Source: Planctomycetota bacterium (lineage in GTDB: Bacteria > Planctomycetota > UBA1135). From it: DNA of 64,000 nucleotides. Positions 61,377 to 64,000 of the stretch are shown here, piece by piece. A program made the position numbers and the translations under genes. Position 1 is the first letter of the stretch. Each line of letters starts with the position of its first letter. Location: assembly GCA_021776925.1 (NCBI GenBank), contig JAJFFB010000170.1, positions 1-64,000 of the forward strand, written 5' to 3'. The notes under the pieces are model-generated. The model was not told where the DNA came from. It worked only from the letters and a program-made list of their open reading frames with translations, and did no database searches.

Positions 61377-63071
61377 TCAACCGCGGACCGCCGGCCACGC
61401 GAGGCGTAGCAGATTGGTGGTCGTGGCCCTGCTCTCGTAGGCCAGCCAGCGTTGGCCCAAAGCCCTTAAATTGCGAAATCCAGGCTGCCACACCCATTTG
61501 AGCACCGGGCGGAACGGCCCGCGCAGGATCGACTTTTCAATCGGACGACGCAGCGTGGTGTTATGAACGACGCCGGACCCGGATTGGATGTCTTCTGGCG
61601 GATGTCCGGGGTAGGCGCCCCAGCTGGTCTGGCCCATTCCAAAAATCAGGCCGGCCCAGACGTTGACCCCGATTCCGCCGTAACGCAAGCCATCCAATGC
61701 CTGCTCCAGCGCCGGCCGCGGCGTGTGGGGGGGGGCGATCACGGTGCACGACAAAGTGCCGTGCACATGGACGTTGACCGCCGCGGTGGCCGCGGGCAGG
61801 AAGTCTTCAGGGTGGCGGCAGTCCAGGGAGGTCTCGGCGACCACTCCGCAGAAAGCTTCGACCGTGCACGCCATTTCGCCTTGCATGCAAGGCACGTCGG
61901 GGATCAAGGTCCAGGGAAGTTCGGCGTCGACGGACAGCTTTTCGGCCTGAGGGTAGTGGTCGACGAAGGACTGCCAGCGCTGCTGCGCACCGGGGTACCA
62001 CGGTGCCCGCGCCGGCGTGGCCGCCAGGGCCTCGCGGAAGCAGTCCATGAACTCTTCGCGCTGCGGCCAGCCGCGCGCGGTCACCACCAGCTTGACCGCA
62101 TTGCAATTGAAGGAACCATTGTGTGCAACCATTCCAGCCAGATTGCGAGCCTGGCGGCGCAGGTCGCGGCGCCCCCAGCGCCCGGGCACGATCAATGCCG
62201 GGCTGACCGCGCCGAGCTCCGCAGTCACCGCCTTGTTAAGAGAGCGCTTGCCAGCTTGTTTGCGCTCGACAATCAGGCGGCCGCGCTCGACGGGGTCGGC
62301 CGGGTCGCCGGGACGGCCCCAGACCACCGCGTCGTAGGTGGCTTCGCTGCCGGTGATGTGAACGTGAGTCACGCGAGGATCGGCGACCAATTCCGCTCCG
62401 GCCGCGGCGTCGCCACGTTCAAAGGCGAGAAAACCGCGCTCGACCAGCGGGGCGAACACCTCGTTGAGAGGCTCCACCAGGTAATCATTGACCGGGTTGA
62501 GCTTCACCACCGCAACGTGGTCAAACAACAGCAGCATGGCGAGGCCATCCAGCGGCGGGATCGAATTGATGTTGCCCGCCCCAAGGACCGCCGCCACTCC
62601 CCCGGTGCCGCCGGTGCGGCCAGCGTCACGATTGTCGCCAACGTCACCAGCATCGCCAGCGTCACCAGGGTCGCCGGCTGGCATGAGGCGGAGTTCGCCT
62701 TTCAATCCCGGGAACATCAACGCGTCTTTGAATCCTTGCGGAAAGACCGCGACGCGTGAAGACGTGCCATTTTGGGGAACCGGCGCCGACGCAGCATCCA
62801 CGGGGGAATCGCGCCCTCGCTTCTCCAGGGTTTCGGCATAGAGCCGCAGATGACGCGCGGTCACCGCTGGCCCACTGATCCACTCTTCGCCGGCGAGCGA
62901 GCTGTCCGGATCAATCCCCTTGGCCTGACAAGAAAGCCGCACCCATTGCGCGGCGCACCCGCTCAGCCTGGCGAGGCAGGCGCGCAACAGGGCCGCCCGC
63001 TCCTTGGGGCCAAGGCCAACCCATTCCTGGGCCTTGGCCGCCGCCCGATCAACGATCGGGTCGAAGCTCAC
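61377..63071 (-). CDS. Aldehyde dehydrogenase family protein
   Basis: 564 aa from GTG 63071. Catalytic E285 (VTAELGAVSPALIV) and C323 (NGSFNCNAVKLVV) are present, as is a Rossmann segment GGVAAVLGAGNINSIPPLD and VVKLNPVNDYLVEPLNEVF. The middle carries a Gly-Asp repeat linker (about 132-156) just before the Rossmann motif, which looks like a recent microsatellite expansion. It is longer than standard ALDH (about 480-500 aa). The N terminus overlaps the small lipoprotein gene by 23 nt. Substrate unknown. Confidence 0.8.
   Translation of the reverse strand: MSFDPIVDRAAAKAQEWVGLGPKERAALLRACLARLSGCAAQWVRLSCQAKGIDPDSSLAGEEWISGPAVTARHLRLYAETLEKRGRDSPVDAASAPVPQNGTSSRVAVFPQGFKDALMFPGLKGELRLMPAGDPGDAGDAGDVGDNRDAGRTGGTGGVAAVLGAGNINSIPPLDGLAMLLLFDHVAVVKLNPVNDYLVEPLNEVFAPLVERGFLAFERGDAAAGAELVADPRVTHVHITGSEATYDAVVWGRPGDPADPVERGRLIVERKQAGKRSLNKAVTAELGAVSPALIVPGRWGRRDLRRQARNLAGMVAHNGSFNCNAVKLVVTARGWPQREEFMDCFREALAATPARAPWYPGAQQRWQSFVDHYPQAEKLSVDAELPWTLIPDVPCMQGEMACTVEAFCGVVAETSLDCRHPEDFLPAATAAVNVHVHGTLSCTVIAPPHTPRPALEQALDGLRYGGIGVNVWAGLIFGMGQTSWGAYPGHPPEDIQSGSGVVHNTTLRRPIEKSILRGPFRPVLKWVWQPGFRNLRALGQRWLAYESRATTTNLLRLAWPAVRG
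62601..62677. repeat. Degenerate 9/18-nt repeat encoding Gly-Asp/Gly-Gly in the ALDH gene
   Basis: Minus-strand units of the type GGTGACGCT/GGCGATGCT/GGTGACGTT repeat in frame, giving GDPGDAGDAGDVGD and then RTGGTGG. Confidence 0.7.
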
Positions 63072-63291
63072 GGGCGCCGTCGTCAACGACACCGAAAATG
63101 CTTTCCTTGTCGCCGCCGAGCATGATGTCGTGGTGGCGATAGAGGCTGTGGTCCGGACCAAATTCTTCGTCCTGGACGTTGAGTTCGCCTGCGTTGTGGT
63201 GCTCCGCGCCCGTGCATCCGGCGAGGGCAACGAGAATCAGGAGTCCGAACAGGTACTTCACCGGCTTTTGCAGAGAAGGAGAAAGGGTCAT
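63049..63291 (-). CDS. Small lipoprotein
   Basis: 80 aa. Lipoprotein signal KYLFGLLILVALAGC with mature Cys at residue 26. The mature part is short, acidic and His-rich (GAEHHNAGELNVQDEEF, SLYRHHDIMLGGDKE) with no recognised domain. A TAGACT box (63301-63306) lies 9 nt before the ATG. Its 3' end overlaps the ALDH start. Confidence 0.65.
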   Translation of the reverse strand: MTLSPSLQKPVKYLFGLLILVALAGCTGAEHHNAGELNVQDEEFGPDHSLYRHHDIMLGGDKESIFGVVDDGARELRPDR

Positions 63292-63352
63292 GACCGCCCA
63301 AGTCTACACATCCCGCCCCCCCGCGAGAGACCCTTTGCCGCAGACTCCGGCT

Positions 63353-63805
63353 TCAGCGCACCGTGCCGCCGACTGCTCCTTGGATGCGCTGAATTTCGCG
63401 GTCGATGCGGATCACAGCGGCTTCGTTGTCGGCATAATCGCCGCGCAGCGATCGCAGTTCCTCAAGAGCCGGCAACAAGGCTTTGGCGAGATCTTCTTTC
63501 TCGCGGCGGAAATGGAGCGGATCGCCGCCCTCCTCCTCGTGCCAGCGGTACAGCTCGATCGCCCGCTCCACCCCGGAGTTGGCGACCGGCAGGGCCCGCA
63601 ACCAGCGCTCGTCGGCCTGCCAGATCAGTTCCGCGGGCAGCATCGGGCCCACCTCGACGGGTTGCGCGACCTCGGCCGGAGCACCGTCGACCACTACTGG
63701 AACGGGCTGATTGGCCGGGTCGGCCCGGTCGGCCCGTTCCAGGTAGAACCAATAGGAGACGCACGCGGCGAGGCCGAGCACCAAGATCTGGATCAGGCGA
63801 AGCAT
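63353..63805 (-). CDS. Membrane-anchored protein of unknown function
   Basis: 150 aa. One N-terminal helix (LIQILVLGLAACVSYWFYL) anchors a mostly helical charged domain with two coiled-coil-prone stretches (EEEGGDPLHFRREKEDLAKALLPALEEL; NEAAVIRIDREIQRI). The Cys at 15 could be a lipobox Cys, but the following aromatic residues favour a membrane helix. It overlaps the upstream isomerase-like gene by 13 nt. Confidence 0.6.
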   Translation of the reverse strand: MLRLIQILVLGLAACVSYWFYLERADRADPANQPVPVVVDGAPAEVAQPVEVGPMLPAELIWQADERWLRALPVANSGVERAIELYRWHEEEGGDPLHFRREKEDLAKALLPALEELRSLRGDYADNEAAVIRIDREIQRIQGAVGGTVR

Positions 63806-64000
63806 GGGATACCTAGGGAGCGTGCGAACTGGATCGAGGCTGGACCCAGCTGATGGAAACGGTGGGAATCTCGGCTCAGCTCGAAGCAGGCCGGCAACTC
63901 GGCGGGCAGCTCCGCTATCACCGCAGACAGCGAGGGCCAGTCGACTTCTCCTTCGCCGGGAGCCAGGTGATGATGCTCGCCGCGGCGCATGTCGTCGAGC
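63793..64000 (-). CDS. Sugar phosphate isomerase/epimerase-like TIM barrel, C-terminal part
   Basis: Only the last 68 residues are inside the window; the gene continues beyond position 64000. GEHHHLAPGEGEVDWPSLSAVIAEL followed by CFELS is the C-terminal strand pattern of xylose-isomerase-like TIM barrels (AP endonuclease family 2), where a His/Glu pair completes the metal site. Exact substrate unknown. Confidence 0.65.
   Translation of the reverse strand, partial: LDDMRRGEHHHLAPGEGEVDWPSLSAVIAELPAELPACFELSRDSHRFHQLGPASIQFARSLGIPCFA

Noticed and set aside
62601..62677. Possible CRISPR-like repeat
   Set aside because: Units are short, degenerate and in frame in a coding sequence, with no spacers.

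Overview
This is a compact, high-G+C window from a diderm (Gram-negative type) bacterium. Genes abut or overlap by 4 nt in many places, no gap reaches 300 nt, and I see no rRNA, tRNA, CRISPR or insertion sequence. Outer-membrane biology is explicit: TamB and BamA/Omp85 homologues, a type II secretion/type IV pilus-like apparatus with secretin, and lipobox proteins. A tricorn-type protease, a GH95 fucosidase, a heparinase-like lipoprotein, a GCS2-CBS fusion and a secreted propeller protein would fit a Planctomycetota-like or similar polymer-degrading lineage. That placement is inference (about 0.5).

Layout. 1-4.8 kb: membrane protein fragment, GH95 alpha-L-fucosidase, HtrA/Deg protease. 4.8-10.1 kb: pirin and nitroreductase divergent from a MarR regulator, then a three-gene ABC-2 exporter. 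10.2-11.15 kb: a thioredoxin-like selenoprotein with an in-frame TGA followed by a bSECIS-like hairpin. 11.2-17 kb: TamB and Omp85. 17-22 kb: NtrC-type regulator, HPt protein, GCS2-CBS ligase and AstE-like hydrolase. 22-30.6 kb: propeller protein, Mo/Fe-S dehydrogenase (IorAB type) and tricorn protease. 30.6-34 kb: Dps, ArsC-like protein and heparinase-like lipoprotein. 34-45.6 kb: 13 genes on the minus strand forming a type II secretion/type IV pilus-like system. 45.7-49.8 kb: PurF, tRNA 2-selenouridine synthase and transaldolase. 49.8-53.8 kb: a minus-strand set with an MgtE Mg2+ transporter split by a TAA, signal peptidase I, ECF sigma factor, candidate anti-sigma protein and DUF3106-like protein. 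53.9-56.2 kb: an unknown protein and a DRE-TIM metallolyase. 56.2-61.3 kb: a TetR-led operon encoding all four subunit types of an ATP-dependent benzoyl-CoA-reductase-like enzyme. 61.4-64 kb: aldehyde dehydrogenase, small lipoprotein, unknown protein and the end of a TIM-barrel isomerase.

How the genes work together. Selenium use has two independent signs: the Sec-containing thioredoxin and the selenouridine synthase. The benzoyl-CoA-reductase-like operon has the order of bzdNOPQ, keeps the expected cluster-ligand cysteines in all four subunits, and is preceded by a clean TetR palindrome. It is the most intriguing metabolic unit here because no other aromatic-degradation gene lies in the window. 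Several genes have a TANNNT -10 box 6-8 nt before the start codon, suggesting that leaderless mRNAs are common.
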